Source: Bacteroides xylanisolvens XB1A (GTDB lineage: Bacteria > Bacteroidota > Bacteroidia > Bacteroidales > Bacteroidaceae). Taken from it: 40,657 nt of DNA. The stretch's first letter is position 1, and every line of letters begins with the position of its first letter. Under the pieces are notes generated by a model. It searched no databases, was not told the origin of the DNA, and was given only the letters and a program-made list of their open reading frames with translations. The position numbers were made by a program, and so were the translations under genes. The stretch lies in the NCBI RefSeq assembly GCF_000210075.1, contig NC_021017.1:4519216-4559872 (forward strand), given 5' to 3'. This document shows, piece after piece, positions 23,119 to 32,418 of this stretch.

Positions 23119-24000
23119 TTAATGCTGCATTATATATTCGTAAACGATACGGGAAATATTAGCGATAATCTTACTGTTCACCTGATTATTTTCTTCAGAA
23201 TTCTTCACGAAGACAGCTATACTATAAGTACGTCCACCGGGCAAAAGTACGAAACCGATGTCATTACAACCGATTTGTTGTCCTTTCGCATTAAGATCTC
23301 CCGTTCCGGTTTTATGACCTACGGTTACTTTTTTGTCGAGCAACGGAGCAACCAGACGGTCTTGTCCGGTTTGACACTCCACCATTGTTTGAAAAATGAA
23401 GTCTTTGTACACGTTGGGAAATAATGGCTTCTTACGGAATATTTCCACTAATTCGGCTGCGGCTAACGGAGTAGTCCAGTTTTCATAACATAGGTTCAAG
23501 TCTTCGTGCATGGCAGTTTCCGTACCGGCAATGGCACATTCCCGAATTCCTAGTGAATGGATATACTTGTTTACGGCATCCGGACCTCCCTGATAATCAA
23601 AAAGAATATCGCAGGCATTGTTGTCACTCTGTTGGAGTGTATATTTTAGCAGGTCGGCAATACTCATTTCAATTTCACCCTGCGGATATTTATCCCGTAG
23701 CGGACTGTAAGTATCCGGCTTTAAATCCGATTTTTTAATGGGTAACCTGGTTTCCAGCGATTGCTTCTGTTTTCCCATATAATCTGCCAATGCTAATGCC
23801 TGATGAAACTTGAATACGCTCATCAGTGGATAGTGAATATCATTATTGACAGTTACCGTATCTTTTCCATCAATGATGACGGCTATTCCTATTTCGGCCT
23901 TCTTTCCTTTGATGGCTTCTTTCAACTGTGTCTCAAGTTGAGTTTGTCGGGCAAACAGGAGGGTGGGGACCAAACAAAGAAATACTATGAATGAACGCAT
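23119..24000 (-). CDS. cepA: CepA-like class A beta-lactamase (subclass A2)
   Basis: This 293-aa protein starts at the ATG at 24000 (the longer frame begins at a TTG) with a signal peptide, MRSFIVFLCLVPTLLFA. All active-site elements are present: Ser61-x-x-Lys64 (SVFK), Ser125-Asp-Asn (SDN), Glu161 in the E-x-x-M-H omega-loop form with His165, and Lys230-Thr-Gly (KTG). The E-x-x-M-H form marks subclass A2 (CepA, CblA, CfxA, PER). From memory the sequence is closest to B. fragilis CepA (KGKKAEIGIAVIIDG, LQQSDNNACDILF, MVECQTGQDRL are shared or nearly so). CepA-type enzymes hydrolyse penicillins and cephalosporins in the periplasm. It has its own consensus promoter and no flanking insertion sequence. 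Confidence 0.92.
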   Translation of the reverse strand: MRSFIVFLCLVPTLLFARQTQLETQLKEAIKGKKAEIGIAVIIDGKDTVTVNNDIHYPLMSVFKFHQALALADYMGKQKQSLETRLPIKKSDLKPDTYSPLRDKYPQGEIEMSIADLLKYTLQQSDNNACDILFDYQGGPDAVNKYIHSLGIRECAIAGTETAMHEDLNLCYENWTTPLAAAELVEIFRKKPLFPNVYKDFIFQTMVECQTGQDRLVAPLLDKKVTVGHKTGTGDLNAKGQQIGCNDIGFVLLPGGRTYSIAVFVKNSEENNQVNSKIIANISRIVYEYIMQH

Positions 24001-24063
24001 AATCAATTTCTCTTTTAACGGGTTACTAATTCTCTATTGAAATCATATTTTCTGTTGAAGTCA

Positions 24064-24094
24064 CAAAGGTATAAATAGTAATTGCCTTTGCAAA
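24064..24094 (-). promoter_or_regulatory. Consensus promoter of the beta-lactamase gene
   Basis: Minus-strand TTTG (CAAA at 24091-24094), a 19-bp spacer and TACCTTTG (24064-24071): both elements match perfectly. The leader is about 55 nt. No insertion-sequence promoter, the usual cause of high cepA expression, is present. Confidence 0.75.
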
Positions 24095-24285
24095 TTCTTA
24101 CTTGAAATTTATAGTTGTATAATGAATATGTAGAGTTAGTTTCTCAATTTTTGTAGTAATGAAAATATTGATACAGAAATTAGGTTTACTATTTCATTTA
24201 TGTTATTTTTGTGATATCTTATTACTGAAATATATACTATGTAAATATTTGGAAGTAGTAAACACCATTAAAAAACAAAACTAAT

Positions 24286-25482
24286 ATGAGCACTTTTCGT
24301 TCTATAGAAGAACTTGTCAAAAGTCTGGACAGGGAGAAAGAACTTCTGAAAGAAATGTTTGCCAAACGGAAGTCTCTTTCGTTCCGCTACGATTATGCGC
24401 TTGAAATGACAGAGTACAAAGAAGAGCGTATCCGTTATCTGATTGACTATGGGGTTATCCGGGATACTGGCGACTTCCTTGAAATGGAGGATATTTATCT
24501 GAAATTCTTTGAAGATGTACTCGAAGTAAATGAAGAAATCAATGTATCTTTCGTGCAGGATTACCTGACACGACTGAATGAAAACATTGACTATTACTTG
24601 AAAGAGAATAACGAACAACGTAAATACAACTACCAGCGTGAAGTGAAACGCTGCCTGAAAAACATCGCTCTGACTACAGTCCGCAATGTGATGGACTTGA
24701 AAAGGAACATGGATAATACTTATAAGAACGAACCGAATTATAAGATAAAGAAAACCAAACTTGTCCGGCTTGATGAGAAACGGAATAATATTGCTCTGCT
24801 GATCCGTAAAAGTGAGGAATTGATAGACTACGGACAGCCTGTTTTCTTCCGGGTGGCGATGGACGTACAGATGCGGAATGTAGTAAGTGACGTGAAACTT
24901 CAGCTAAATGATTCGTACCATAACCTAATTGAAATCCAGAAACAAATCATCCATTATCTGAATCTGATAGATTATCAGAACCGTATCTTTGAGAAAGTAA
25001 AGAAGTTGAAGTACTTGAAAGACCAGTTCTTGTTGGAAGAACATACAAGTATCCGTTCTGTTGCCGCACAAAAAAATCCTGTCTGGATGGAGCCGCAGGT
25101 CGGTTATCGCATCAAGCTTTCCATTGATAATCTACGGACTTCCGATGAGGCTTTTCAGATTTTGAAGAAACTTGTCGCGCGGCAGAGAAATTCTCCGAAA
25201 GGAATGAAACAACTGGCAGATGCCATTCCGGAAGGATACCTGGATGGGCAGTCGCAAATGATAGATACCGTAAACTTGCAGGAAGTGCATAATTCATTTA
25301 TGGCGTCCAGCACCCACCTGTTCTCTTTTGTGATGAACTATCGCTACCGGAAAGAGGTGACACGTGGAGAGAAATTAATCTTTTTCTGCCAATTGGCGTC
25401 ACAGTATGCCGACGAACTTCGCTTTACGGATACTTATGAAATCTCCGATGAAGTGGAATACCCTTTAATATATGCCAAATGA
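24286..25482 (+). CDS. jetA: Wadjet JetA-like kleisin subunit
   Basis: This 398-aa, largely helical protein starts the four-gene Wadjet (JetABCD, also called MksFEBG or EptABCD) operon. It is identified mainly by position and size ahead of JetB, the SMC-like JetC and the nuclease JetD. The N-terminus (RSIEELVKSLDREKELLKEMFAKRKSLSFRYDYALEM) looks like a winged helix, and the middle is coiled-coil-rich, consistent with a kleisin that bridges the SMC heads. A possible -7 box (TATTTTTG, 24204-24211) lies about 75 nt upstream, without a clear -33. JetB starts 23 nt after its stop. The type (I, II or III) cannot be settled without profile searches. Confidence 0.78.
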   Translation: MSTFRSIEELVKSLDREKELLKEMFAKRKSLSFRYDYALEMTEYKEERIRYLIDYGVIRDTGDFLEMEDIYLKFFEDVLEVNEEINVSFVQDYLTRLNENIDYYLKENNEQRKYNYQREVKRCLKNIALTTVRNVMDLKRNMDNTYKNEPNYKIKKTKLVRLDEKRNNIALLIRKSEELIDYGQPVFFRVAMDVQMRNVVSDVKLQLNDSYHNLIEIQKQIIHYLNLIDYQNRIFEKVKKLKYLKDQFLLEEHTSIRSVAAQKNPVWMEPQVGYRIKLSIDNLRTSDEAFQILKKLVARQRNSPKGMKQLADAIPEGYLDGQSQMIDTVNLQEVHNSFMASSTHLFSFVMNYRYRKEVTRGEKLIFFCQLASQYADELRFTDTYEISDEVEYPLIYAK

Positions 25483-25505
25483 TGTATGCTGAATGCTAAA
25501 AACAG

Positions 25506-26063
25506 ATGACTATGAAATATACTGAAGAGATATTTAATATACTTAGCAAAGGGGGATTCATTTCTTCCAATAGTGTCTCTACCCAAGTGAAACGCTTGTA
25601 TGATGCCATTGAGGAAGATTTGCCCGATTATTATGATTACTACAAAGGCATCGGTTTTTATCTGGAAGGCGGTGACGGTTATTACTACTTTACCCGCAAG
25701 GAATCGAAAGTCGATTTGGAACGTAAACTGGAAGCAATTCAGAAGTGGATTGATTACTTGAGTTTCCTGAAAACCTATCATTCGGCATTCGGCCCGGGCT
25801 TTCTGTTTCGTGCCGCTGATATTGAGATTCAGATAGGATGCGATATCGAACTGAAAGAAAAGGCAACCAAACTGTTTTCGGATAAGAAGAAATATGATGA
25901 AGTAGTCGGCAAACTGCTGAAAGAACTGGAGAGTATAGGACTGATAGAGAAAGAAAACGAACTTGACGGGACGTATAAAGTATTGTCGGCTTTCCATTAT
26001 ATGGAGGACTTGGTTGATTGTATCACAATTTCAGAGGAGGTGCAAGATGAGATACCTGAATAA
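25506..26063 (+). CDS. jetB: Wadjet JetB-like KITE subunit
   Basis: This 185-aa acidic protein sits between JetA and JetC. It looks like two winged-helix units (KYTEEIFNILSKGGFISSNS and KYDEVVGKLLKELESIGLIEKENE), as expected for the MksE/KITE subunit that binds the kleisin. Its last codons carry a Shine-Dalgarno-like GAGGAGGT (about 26035-26042) that probably serves jetC, and its stop lies 17 nt inside jetC, so translation is likely coupled. Confidence 0.78.
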   Translation: MTMKYTEEIFNILSKGGFISSNSVSTQVKRLYDAIEEDLPDYYDYYKGIGFYLEGGDGYYYFTRKESKVDLERKLEAIQKWIDYLSFLKTYHSAFGPGFLFRAADIEIQIGCDIELKEKATKLFSDKKKYDEVVGKLLKELESIGLIEKENELDGTYKVLSAFHYMEDLVDCITISEEVQDEIPE

Positions 26064-29000
26064 GATTATTTTTCTGAACAGTGCCCATATTCCGTATGCG
26101 GAAGTGAAGTTGGATGGGAACGTACATTTTATAGGTACGCAAGGTGTCGGTAAGAGTACGCTGCTCCGTGCCATCCTATTCTTTTATAATGCTGACAAAC
26201 TAAGACTAGGCATTCCGAAGGAGAAGAAAAGCTTCGATGCTTTTTACTTTCCATACGCCAATTCTTACATTATCTATGAGGTGATGCGGGAGAATGGGGC
26301 GTATTGTGTGGTAGCTGCCAAATCCCAGGGACGGGTGTTTTTCCGTTTTATTGATGCGCCATTCCAACAGGACTGGTTCATTGACGAACACAATGTGGTA
26401 CATTCCGAGTGGGGACGCATCCGCGAACATATCGGTTCGAAGATTCAGATTACTGCACAAGTGACTAGCTATGAAATGTATCGGGACATTATTTTCGGTA
26501 ATAACCGCAAGCACGAAATGATACCCTACCGCAAGTTTGCCATTGTGGAAAGTGCAAAATATCAGAATATTCCCCGTACGATACAGAACGTCTTTTTAAA
26601 TTCCAAACTGGATGCTGATTTTATAAAAGATACCATTATCCGTTCGATGAGTGATGAGGATATTTCTGTCGATTTGGACTTCTATCGTAGCCAGATAAAG
26701 GAATTCGAGCAGGAATACAGGGACGTGATGCTTTGGTTTACAAAGAACAAGAATGGAGAAGTGCCTGTCCGGAAGATGGCGGAGAAAGTAATGAACGCCT
26801 ATCGTGACTTGATTTATACTCAAAAGCAGATTGGTGAAGGGCGTGCGGAGCTTAACTTTGCGGAGAAACAGGCTTTGCATGAGATTCCGTTAGTGAAGGA
26901 AGAACAGGCTAAAGCGGAGACGGAACGTGAACGGTTGCTGCGGCTTATGGGTGAACTGCAACAAAAGTACACCAATGAGCGTGATGGCTTAATTAGGGAT
27001 ATAGGTATAATAAACGATTTGCTCAAAAAGATACGTGAGAAACGTCTGCATTACGAGCAGATGCAGATTGAAGAAATCATCAAACGGGTATCTTGCGAAG
27101 AATTACTGATTCAGGAACTTGAACAAGTCCGGAATATGAAATCGGAACTGACAAGAGCTTATGAGGACGTATTGAGTAAGTACCGATTGCTGTTTGAGAA
27201 ACTGGAAGCTGATTTCCGTACTTTTGAGAATAGCCAGCAAGCACGGATAAATGCTCGGAATGCGGAGATTGCCGGCAAGCAGGAAGAATTGATGCAACAG
27301 CTTCGTGTGGAAGAAGAAAAAGTAAGGGTAACGCAAGAAGAGAAAGTGCAGACTGTGGATAATCGTATCCGGCAGTTGCGCGACGAACAGGCACAGTGTA
27401 ACCTGAAACTTCAAAAGGTGAAATACGAACATCCCCATCAAAAGGAAATGTCCGATTGTGAAGACGGCATCAACGAACTGCGCAAAAAGGACAAGGAACT
27501 GGAACATAGCATCCGTCAGCAACAAGGAGAAATAAAGCAGTTGAGGCAGGATTGTGAATGGAAAGTGAAAGAATTGAAATGGGAATTTCAGACAAAGATG
27601 GAGACCGTTCGTAAAGAACGGAGCGCGATTGAAGAACAGTTGCAAACATTGGATGCCTTGATTGAGAAACGAAAAGGTTCTTTGTGTGAATGGCTGGAGA
27701 AGAACAAACCGGATTGGCAGGAGACGATAGGCAAGGTGGCGGATGAGGAACTGGTGTTGTACAACAATGAACTGCAACCTCAATTAGTGAATAAGGAAGC
27801 TACTTTGTTCGGCGTTTCACTCAATCTGACAGCAATCGAGCGTTCTGTCCGCACTCCCGAGGAAATGAAGCAGGAGCGCGATAGGCAACAAGCAGCCCGG
27901 CAACTCTGTACCGACCGTCTCACCCGACTGACGGAAGAAGAGGGGGAAGCTGTTTCTTCTTTGGAGAAGAAGTATTCGAAGCAAATACATAGTATTTTGG
28001 AAGAACAACATCTGATGGAAGCCGAGCGAATGCAGATTCCTGCAAAATTGAAGAATTTGCAGGCTGATTACGCCTCATGGAAGACGAAGGAAGAGGAATG
28101 GAAAAGAGGATGTACCGAAGAATTACAGGCGCAACTGAATGATATCGGTCATCGTCTTTATGTGGCGGAAGGCGAGAAGGAGAAGCATTTGGCGGAACGG
28201 GAAAAACTGTTGAAAGCTTGCCGGAAAGTGTATAATGATAGCAGGACGGAACTCCGGAAGGAACTGGAGGAGTTTGTTGCCGGCATTCAGCAAGAGATAG
28301 AGCGGATGAAACAGCAAACTGCGGAGCGGAAAAAGGAATTGAAGCAGGCGCAGGAGAATGAATTGAATGGAAAGGGTGCTGATACGGTCACTATCCGCAA
28401 GTATGATGACAGGCTTGCCGAAATAAATAAAGAATTAGATTATATAGGTAAATCCCGCCCACAAGTTCTTTTTTATGAAAGAGACAAGGAGGAGCTGTTT
28501 GATAAAGAACCTGCTACGCGAAGCAGGAAGAAAGAACTGGATGCGAAGCTAGTTGCATTGGACGAACGTTTCGCTCTGAAAAAGGAGAAGTTGCAGGTTC
28601 AGAAAAAAGGGGCGGACGAGCACCTCGACCGGATTAACAAGGAATTGCACTTATTGGAGGATGGATTGAATAAAGTGGATATGTTCCGGAAAGATGAAAC
28701 TTTCTGTCCGCCTTCTGTGACAGAAATAGGAGAGAAGCCTACTCGGAAAAATTGCGATGTTATTGTGGAAGAGTTGAAGTCGCTCATCGTATCCACTATC
28801 AGAAAAACAGAAGAATTCAAGAAAGCGGTGACGCAGTTCAATGGAAACTTCTCGTCAAAAAACACGTTTCATTTCCGTACGGAACTGGTTGGAGAACAGG
28901 ATTACTATGATTTCGCTTCCAATCTGTGCGAGTTTGTAGATAATGATAAGATTTCCGATTATCAGAAACATATCAGTGAACGGTATACGGATATAATCCG

Positions 29001-29715
29001 CCGGATTTCGCAGGAAGTGGGAGGACTGACCCGTAATGAAAGCGAGATACACAGAACAATAAAGGATATCAACGACGATTTTGTCAAGCGGAATTTTGCC
29101 GGAGTAATAAAGGAAATAGCTCTTCGCCCGCTTCAGAGCAGCGATAAACTGATGCAGTTATTGCTGGAGATTAAACGGTTTAGCGATGAGAACCAATATA
29201 ATATGGGAAAGGTTGATTTGTTCTCGCAGGATTCCCGTGAAGATGTCAATGCGGTGGCTGTCCGGCATTTGTTGTCGTTTATGAAATTCCTGCTTGACGA
29301 GCCGGGACGCAGGCGGTTGGCGCTTGCCGATACATTCAAACTGGAGTTCCGTGTGAAAGAGAATGATAATGACACGGGATGGGTGGAGAAGATAGCCAAT
29401 GTAGGTTCCGACGGTACGGACATTCTGGTGAAAGCCATGGTCAATATCATGCTGATTAATGTATTCAAAGAAAAGGCATCACGTAAGTTTGGTGACTTTA
29501 AAATCCATTGTATGATGGATGAAATAGGCAAGTTACACCCCAACAATGTGAAAGGCATTCTGGATTTTGCCAATTGCCGGAATATATTGTTGGTAAACAG
29601 TTCTCCCACTACTTATAATGTGGAGGACTATCGTTATACCTATTTATTGAGTAAGGACGGGCGGTCAAATACACAGGTTGTCCCATTGTTAACCTATAAT
29701 AAGATAGAAAAATGA
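26047..29715 (+). CDS. jetC: Wadjet JetC-like SMC ATPase
   Basis: This 1222-aa protein has the SMC/MksB layout. Walker A is GTQGVGKST (residues 30-38). Two very long coiled-coil arms (about 260-900) are split by a hinge-like region. The C-terminal head has an ABC signature-like NVGSDGTDILVK (about 1118-1129) and Walker B MMDE (about 1156-1159, Asp1158 and Glu1159). It loads on DNA, extrudes loops using ATP and lets JetD cut circular plasmids. The longer frame (from 25963) is rejected, because a GAGGAGGT ribosome site precedes the ATG at 26047. The jetD start overlaps its stop by 4 nt (ATGA). Confidence 0.87.
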   Translation: MRYLNKIIFLNSAHIPYAEVKLDGNVHFIGTQGVGKSTLLRAILFFYNADKLRLGIPKEKKSFDAFYFPYANSYIIYEVMRENGAYCVVAAKSQGRVFFRFIDAPFQQDWFIDEHNVVHSEWGRIREHIGSKIQITAQVTSYEMYRDIIFGNNRKHEMIPYRKFAIVESAKYQNIPRTIQNVFLNSKLDADFIKDTIIRSMSDEDISVDLDFYRSQIKEFEQEYRDVMLWFTKNKNGEVPVRKMAEKVMNAYRDLIYTQKQIGEGRAELNFAEKQALHEIPLVKEEQAKAETERERLLRLMGELQQKYTNERDGLIRDIGIINDLLKKIREKRLHYEQMQIEEIIKRVSCEELLIQELEQVRNMKSELTRAYEDVLSKYRLLFEKLEADFRTFENSQQARINARNAEIAGKQEELMQQLRVEEEKVRVTQEEKVQTVDNRIRQLRDEQAQCNLKLQKVKYEHPHQKEMSDCEDGINELRKKDKELEHSIRQQQGEIKQLRQDCEWKVKELKWEFQTKMETVRKERSAIEEQLQTLDALIEKRKGSLCEWLEKNKPDWQETIGKVADEELVLYNNELQPQLVNKEATLFGVSLNLTAIERSVRTPEEMKQERDRQQAARQLCTDRLTRLTEEEGEAVSSLEKKYSKQIHSILEEQHLMEAERMQIPAKLKNLQADYASWKTKEEEWKRGCTEELQAQLNDIGHRLYVAEGEKEKHLAEREKLLKACRKVYNDSRTELRKELEEFVAGIQQEIERMKQQTAERKKELKQAQENELNGKGADTVTIRKYDDRLAEINKELDYIGKSRPQVLFYERDKEELFDKEPATRSRKKELDAKLVALDERFALKKEKLQVQKKGADEHLDRINKELHLLEDGLNKVDMFRKDETFCPPSVTEIGEKPTRKNCDVIVEELKSLIVSTIRKTEEFKKAVTQFNGNFSSKNTFHFRTELVGEQDYYDFASNLCEFVDNDKISDYQKHISERYTDIIRRISQEVGGLTRNESEIHRTIKDINDDFVKRNFAGVIKEIALRPLQSSDKLMQLLLEIKRFSDENQYNMGKVDLFSQDSREDVNAVAVRHLLSFMKFLLDEPGRRRLALADTFKLEFRVKENDNDTGWVEKIANVGSDGTDILVKAMVNIMLINVFKEKASRKFGDFKIHCMMDEIGKLHPNNVKGILDFANCRNILLVNSSPTTYNVEDYRYTYLLSKDGRSNTQVVPLLTYNKIEK

Positions 29716-30572
29716 GTGGCAGTTTATTTACATTGGCAATGGCGAGGCTGGTTCTGAAAATGCTGGGCGGCGAGCTCATACCTTACACAAAGTTTGATGG
29801 ACTGATAGCAAATAGATTAATGGATGAGGGAATCATCACTATTGTTCCCCGAGGGAGTAAGCGTAGTTTTCGTATGATTGACCCGGAAGGATGCCGTATC
29901 TACATCTCCCAGAATTATACTTCTGGCATGGAGCTGGAAGATTGGATTGAGATGAAGAACTGTCCGGATGAAGTGTCGCGTTCGGAGCAAGTGGCGAAGG
30001 CGGGGGACTCTAAATTGAGATATACCCGTACGTTCAAAGGTTTTCTCCTCAATTGTTATACGCCTATAGAAGCTACGTTTCATGGCGAACCATGTGTGCT
30101 TTCTCCCTTGCAAGGCACTTCTATTTTCATGCAGGATTACGAATATTTCCGTATTCCTGAAGATGTCGTAGTAGTGGGTATAGAGAATGGAGAGAATTTC
30201 CAGCATATCCGTGCCCAAAAGTACTTGTTTGAAGGAATGAAAGTTCTTTTCGTGTCCCGTTATCCGCAATCGAAGGATTTGTGTAACTGGCTAAAGATAA
30301 TTCCCAATCGTTATATCCATTTCGGAGATATAGATTTGGCTGGCATTTCTATCTTTTTAAATGAATTCTATGTCAAATTGGGCAACCGTGCGGAATTTTT
30401 CATTCCTGCGGATGTGAAGAAACGCCTCAAGGACGGAAACCGGCAGCTTTATGATAATCAGTATTTGCGTTATAGGGCTATGTTGGTTTCTGACGAACGT
30501 TTAAGGCCATTGGTGGCAATGATTCATAAATATGGGAAAGCGTATGAACAAGAAGGTTATATAAAAGAGTAA
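29712..30572 (+). CDS. jetD: Wadjet JetD-like Toprim nuclease
   Basis: This 286-aa protein holds a Toprim-like catalytic core: Glu158 in VVVVGIENGENF (153-163, the E-N-x-x-x-F form) and the Asp206-x-Asp208 pair in HFGDIDLAGI. These are the metal-binding residues of JetD-type (topoisomerase VI-like) nucleases that cleave the DNA trapped by JetABC. The N-terminal region (1-140) would be the DNA-binding arm and CAP-like part; overall it is shorter than the JetD of type I systems. ATGA overlap with jetC points to translational coupling. Confidence 0.82.
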   Translation: MSGSLFTLAMARLVLKMLGGELIPYTKFDGLIANRLMDEGIITIVPRGSKRSFRMIDPEGCRIYISQNYTSGMELEDWIEMKNCPDEVSRSEQVAKAGDSKLRYTRTFKGFLLNCYTPIEATFHGEPCVLSPLQGTSIFMQDYEYFRIPEDVVVVGIENGENFQHIRAQKYLFEGMKVLFVSRYPQSKDLCNWLKIIPNRYIHFGDIDLAGISIFLNEFYVKLGNRAEFFIPADVKKRLKDGNRQLYDNQYLRYRAMLVSDERLRPLVAMIHKYGKAYEQEGYIKE

Positions 30573-30582
30573 AATATTCATT

Positions 30583-32337
30583 ATGATTACATTAGATAAT
30601 TTTGAGAGCTGTGTACCCTATAGAATATTAGTGCGCGGAGAAGAGTATTATGATACAGATGCCGTTTCCGAACTGGAAGAAACCTCACCCGGTGAATGGA
30701 CTGCAACCGTAGAGGGAACGGATGATTATAATGTAGAAATATCTATGAACGGAAAGGAAGTAGAATCCTGGTACTGTGATTGTCCGTATGATGGAGAAAT
30801 CTGCAAGCATGTCGTGGCAGCACTTCTGGCAATTCGTGATAATAATAAACGAGTAAGTCGTAGTGCATTTTCAAAAATGAGAATAGTTACAAAGGAAGAA
30901 GAGGTTGTACAGCCCGATGTGGACATCAAACAATTGCTGTCATTCATTAGTCCGCAAGAAATTTCTACATTTATCAGTGAATATGCCTCAACGAATCCGG
31001 AATTTAAGGCAGCGTTTTTGAAGCGTTTTATATTCAAGGAATCGTCTTCGACATCAAAGGGAAAAGATTATAGAACGGAAATCCAAAAGATTTTTAATAG
31101 TTTCGGTGACAGTAAAAAGTCTCGTTATCATAATCGTTATAATGATTACAGTCGTGATTGGGAAACTGTTTTCAATCGAATGGATGTTTTTCTGAAGAAA
31201 GCAGACTTCTTTTTGAGTCTGGGAGATATGGATAGTACTATTGCCATAGCTCTTCAAACACTTCGTTCTATCGGTGAGAATTATGAGGATGAATTACTAT
31301 ATATTGACGATGATGATGACTTTGGCACTTCCCTTTATTGTGAGCATGCAGGAGGTTTACTCATGAAAGTGGTTGGACATCCTAAAACAACTCAGAAACA
31401 AAAGACGGATATTCTACAGGAATTACGTCAGATTGCTGAAATATCTACTTATCGAAATTACGGAATCTATGATATAGATGAACTTATGATGCAAATCAAT
31501 CTTTCGATTCAGCCGACAGAAAAAGCCTTGGAATTGATTGATGGACTTCTTGAAACAAGAAAGGACACTCATGATTTATATCAGTTAGTTCTTCGCAAAG
31601 TCAACTTATTATTGGAGCAGAATGAAGAGCAAAAAGCGAATGAAATGATCCGCCAATATCTTTATCTGACTGAAATACGGGAGATGGAGGTTGAAAAATT
31701 GATTGTCCGTTGCCAATACGATGAAGCCATCCGTTTGCTGGATGAAGGAATAGAGATTGCGAAAGAAGAGATATATCCCGGTACCGATAGTAAATGGTTG
31801 GAAATAAAACTTAAGATTTACGAGACGACCAACCGGACTTCCGAAGTAATTGATACATGTCGTCTATTGTTTGTGACAGGCAGGGATAAACTGACATATT
31901 ACAATAAACTCAAAACTCTGATTCCGAAAGAACAATGGAAGAGTTTTCTGGATGCGATGATGAAGGAAACAGAATTTAGTAACTATTTTTCTTTCGGTGG
32001 AAGTGCTGAAGCTGATATCTATGTGAAAGAACAGGATAATGAGCGTCTGTTCACCTTGTTGTCATCAACTAGATATGATCAACTGGAAGCATTGATGCGG
32101 TATGCTCATTATTTGAAGGATACTCATTCGGAACAGCTGATTGCTATGTATACTTCTTCGTTGAATGACTATGCCGAACGGAAAATGGGACGGAGGAATT
32201 ATGAATTTATCGCACAAGTGTTACCGTGCATACATAAACTAAAGGGAGGACAGACTGCAGTGAAAAACATAGTAGCGGAATTTCGGATAAAATATAAACG
32301 TCGTCCGGCAATGATGGAAGTGTTGAAGGATTTTTGA
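30583..32337 (+). CDS. SWIM zinc-finger protein in the Wadjet operon
   Basis: This 584-aa protein starts 10 nt after jetD, with no promoter-like box between, so it is probably the fifth gene of the operon. A SWIM zinc finger occupies the N-terminus: C65-x-C67-x6-C74-x-H76 (WYCDCPYDGEICKH). SWIM fingers bind DNA or protein, for example in Mu-type transposases and SWI2/SNF2 ATPases. The rest (about 110-580) is alpha-helical with TPR-like pairs. No helicase motif is visible, so it is not a fused SNF2 enzyme. Core Wadjet is JetABCD, so this protein may be an accessory or may simply share transcription; that is inference. Confidence 0.8.
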   Translation: MITLDNFESCVPYRILVRGEEYYDTDAVSELEETSPGEWTATVEGTDDYNVEISMNGKEVESWYCDCPYDGEICKHVVAALLAIRDNNKRVSRSAFSKMRIVTKEEEVVQPDVDIKQLLSFISPQEISTFISEYASTNPEFKAAFLKRFIFKESSSTSKGKDYRTEIQKIFNSFGDSKKSRYHNRYNDYSRDWETVFNRMDVFLKKADFFLSLGDMDSTIAIALQTLRSIGENYEDELLYIDDDDDFGTSLYCEHAGGLLMKVVGHPKTTQKQKTDILQELRQIAEISTYRNYGIYDIDELMMQINLSIQPTEKALELIDGLLETRKDTHDLYQLVLRKVNLLLEQNEEQKANEMIRQYLYLTEIREMEVEKLIVRCQYDEAIRLLDEGIEIAKEEIYPGTDSKWLEIKLKIYETTNRTSEVIDTCRLLFVTGRDKLTYYNKLKTLIPKEQWKSFLDAMMKETEFSNYFSFGGSAEADIYVKEQDNERLFTLLSSTRYDQLEALMRYAHYLKDTHSEQLIAMYTSSLNDYAERKMGRRNYEFIAQVLPCIHKLKGGQTAVKNIVAEFRIKYKRRPAMMEVLKDF

Positions 32338-32393
32338 AAAGACTTTATTATAAGTTTTTTTGTATCTCTGTAGTTTAGGGATGATAAAGTTCG

Positions 32394-32401
32394 TACCTTT
32401 G
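32394..32401 (+). promoter_or_regulatory. -7 box of the NTase-HEPN gene
   Basis: TACCTTTG, exact TAnnTTTG, 17 bp before the ATG at 32419. It suggests separate transcription from the Wadjet operon. Confidence 0.5.
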
Positions 32402-32418
32402 TAAAGTTACAAATAAGA

